A stretch of 14,971 nt of DNA, taken from positions 1 through 14,971 of the forward strand of contig JBFOMB010000077.1 in NCBI GenBank assembly GCA_040830545.1, read 5' to 3'. The notes beneath the pieces were generated by a model. That model had not been told where the DNA came from. It ran no database searches and was given only the letters and a program-made list of their open reading frames with translations. Every line of letters starts with the position of its first letter. Position 1 is the first letter of the stretch. Shown here in pieces: positions 14,776-14,971 of the stretch. A program made the translations under genes and the position numbers. This DNA comes from HXMU1420-2 sp040830545. Its GTDB lineage: Bacteria > Pseudomonadota > Alphaproteobacteria > Rhodobacterales > Rhodobacteraceae.

Positions 14776-14971
14776 TCAGGCAGTTTTCTTGTTCTTCACA
14801 CCGGCCCAGAGACGCTTGTTCGTCAGGTACAGCAGAACCGACAGCAGCGACAGGATCAGAACGCCGACAAAACCGGCCCGCTTGCGCGCCCTTATCTTGG
14901 GTTCCGCCGACCACATCCGGAAGGCGGCGATGTCATCGGACAAGTGTTGCAGATCGTTGGAATGGCCGGCG
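14776..14971 (-). CDS. petC: Cytochrome c1 of the bc1 complex (C-terminal part)
   Basis: The minus strand encodes the last 64 residues of a protein whose start lies beyond the window; one leading base precedes the first full codon and the stop TGA is at 14778-14776. The fragment contains DDIAAFRMWSAEPK, then a basic RARKRAGF, a single hydrophobic membrane anchor (about fragment residues 34-49) and LYLTNKRLWAGVKNKK. This matches the C-terminal tail of proteobacterial cytochrome c1 (typically a MWTAEPK block, a membrane anchor and a LTNKR tail), which holds the heme domain on the periplasmic side of the inner membrane. The heme site itself is outside the window. It would be the last gene of petABC (fbcFBC) and is followed by a strong terminator. 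It is convergent with the polysaccharide cassette. Confidence 0.87.
   Translation of the reverse strand, partial: AGHSNDLQHLSDDIAAFRMWSAEPKIRARKRAGFVGVLILSLLSVLLYLTNKRLWAGVKNKKTA

Noticed and set aside
14654..14914. Minus-strand open frame of 86 codons at the right end
   Set aside because: It overlaps the cytochrome c1 tail in a different frame and runs through the terminator hairpin. The other frame matches cytochrome c1 (MWSAEPK, LTNKR).
1..14971. CRISPR arrays, tRNA/rRNA genes, insertion sequences, phage genes or defence systems
   Set aside because: No regularly spaced repeats, RNA gene signatures, transposase motifs or terminal repeats were seen. The reading frames identified account for nearly all of the window.

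Overview
The window reads as chromosomal DNA of a GC-rich alphaproteobacterium, most likely a member of the Rhodobacteraceae (Roseobacter group). The basis is the ugpBAEC gene order, the cytochrome c1 C-terminus and general protein resemblance; no species can be named from this sequence alone. Coding density is high and almost everything is on the plus strand.

Layout. (1) Bases 1-4436 hold the end of a glycerol-3-phosphate ABC import operon: the C-terminal part of the binding protein UgpB, the permeases UgpA and UgpE, the ATPase UgpC, and, joined to ugpC by a GTGA overlap, an endonuclease/exonuclease/phosphatase (EEP) family hydrolase. A GC-rich hairpin with a T-rich tail lies between ugpB and ugpA and probably keeps the binding protein in excess over the membrane parts. 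(2) Bases 4437-4746 are a gene-free stretch with three inverted-repeat structures. It separates the transport operon from the next unit and probably carries its control region. (3) Bases 4747-14556 are a compact exopolysaccharide or capsule cassette of the Wzx/Wzy type: initiating sugar-phosphate transferase, fused Wzz/tyrosine autokinase, SDR nucleotide-sugar epimerase, WecG/TagA-type glycosyltransferase, Wzx-like flippase, Wzy/ligase-like polymerase, GT4 glycosyltransferase, and a membrane-anchored PQQ-type sugar dehydrogenase fused to a c-type cytochrome. Most genes overlap or lie a few bases apart, so they look like one transcript. (4) The right end holds, on the minus strand, the C-terminus of cytochrome c1 (petC of the bc1 complex) and its strong intrinsic terminator, convergent with the polysaccharide cassette.

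How the genes fit together. The transferase would load the first sugar on undecaprenyl phosphate. The WecG-type and GT4 enzymes would extend it, suggesting a short repeat unit if no further transferases lie elsewhere. The flippase would move it across the inner membrane, the Wzy-like protein would polymerise it, and the Wzz/kinase would control chain length. An outer-membrane exporter (Wza/OPX) and a tyrosine phosphatase are not seen here.

Points most worth a second look: the dehydrogenase-cytochrome fusion closing the polysaccharide cassette, with Glu apparently at the position where I expect the catalytic His; the epimerase with Phe at the SDR active-site Tyr position; the unusually short periplasmic part of the Wzz/kinase; the EEP hydrolase in the ugpQ position of the ugp operon; the palindromes ahead of the cassette; and the repeated 8-base ATGGCT gene overlaps.
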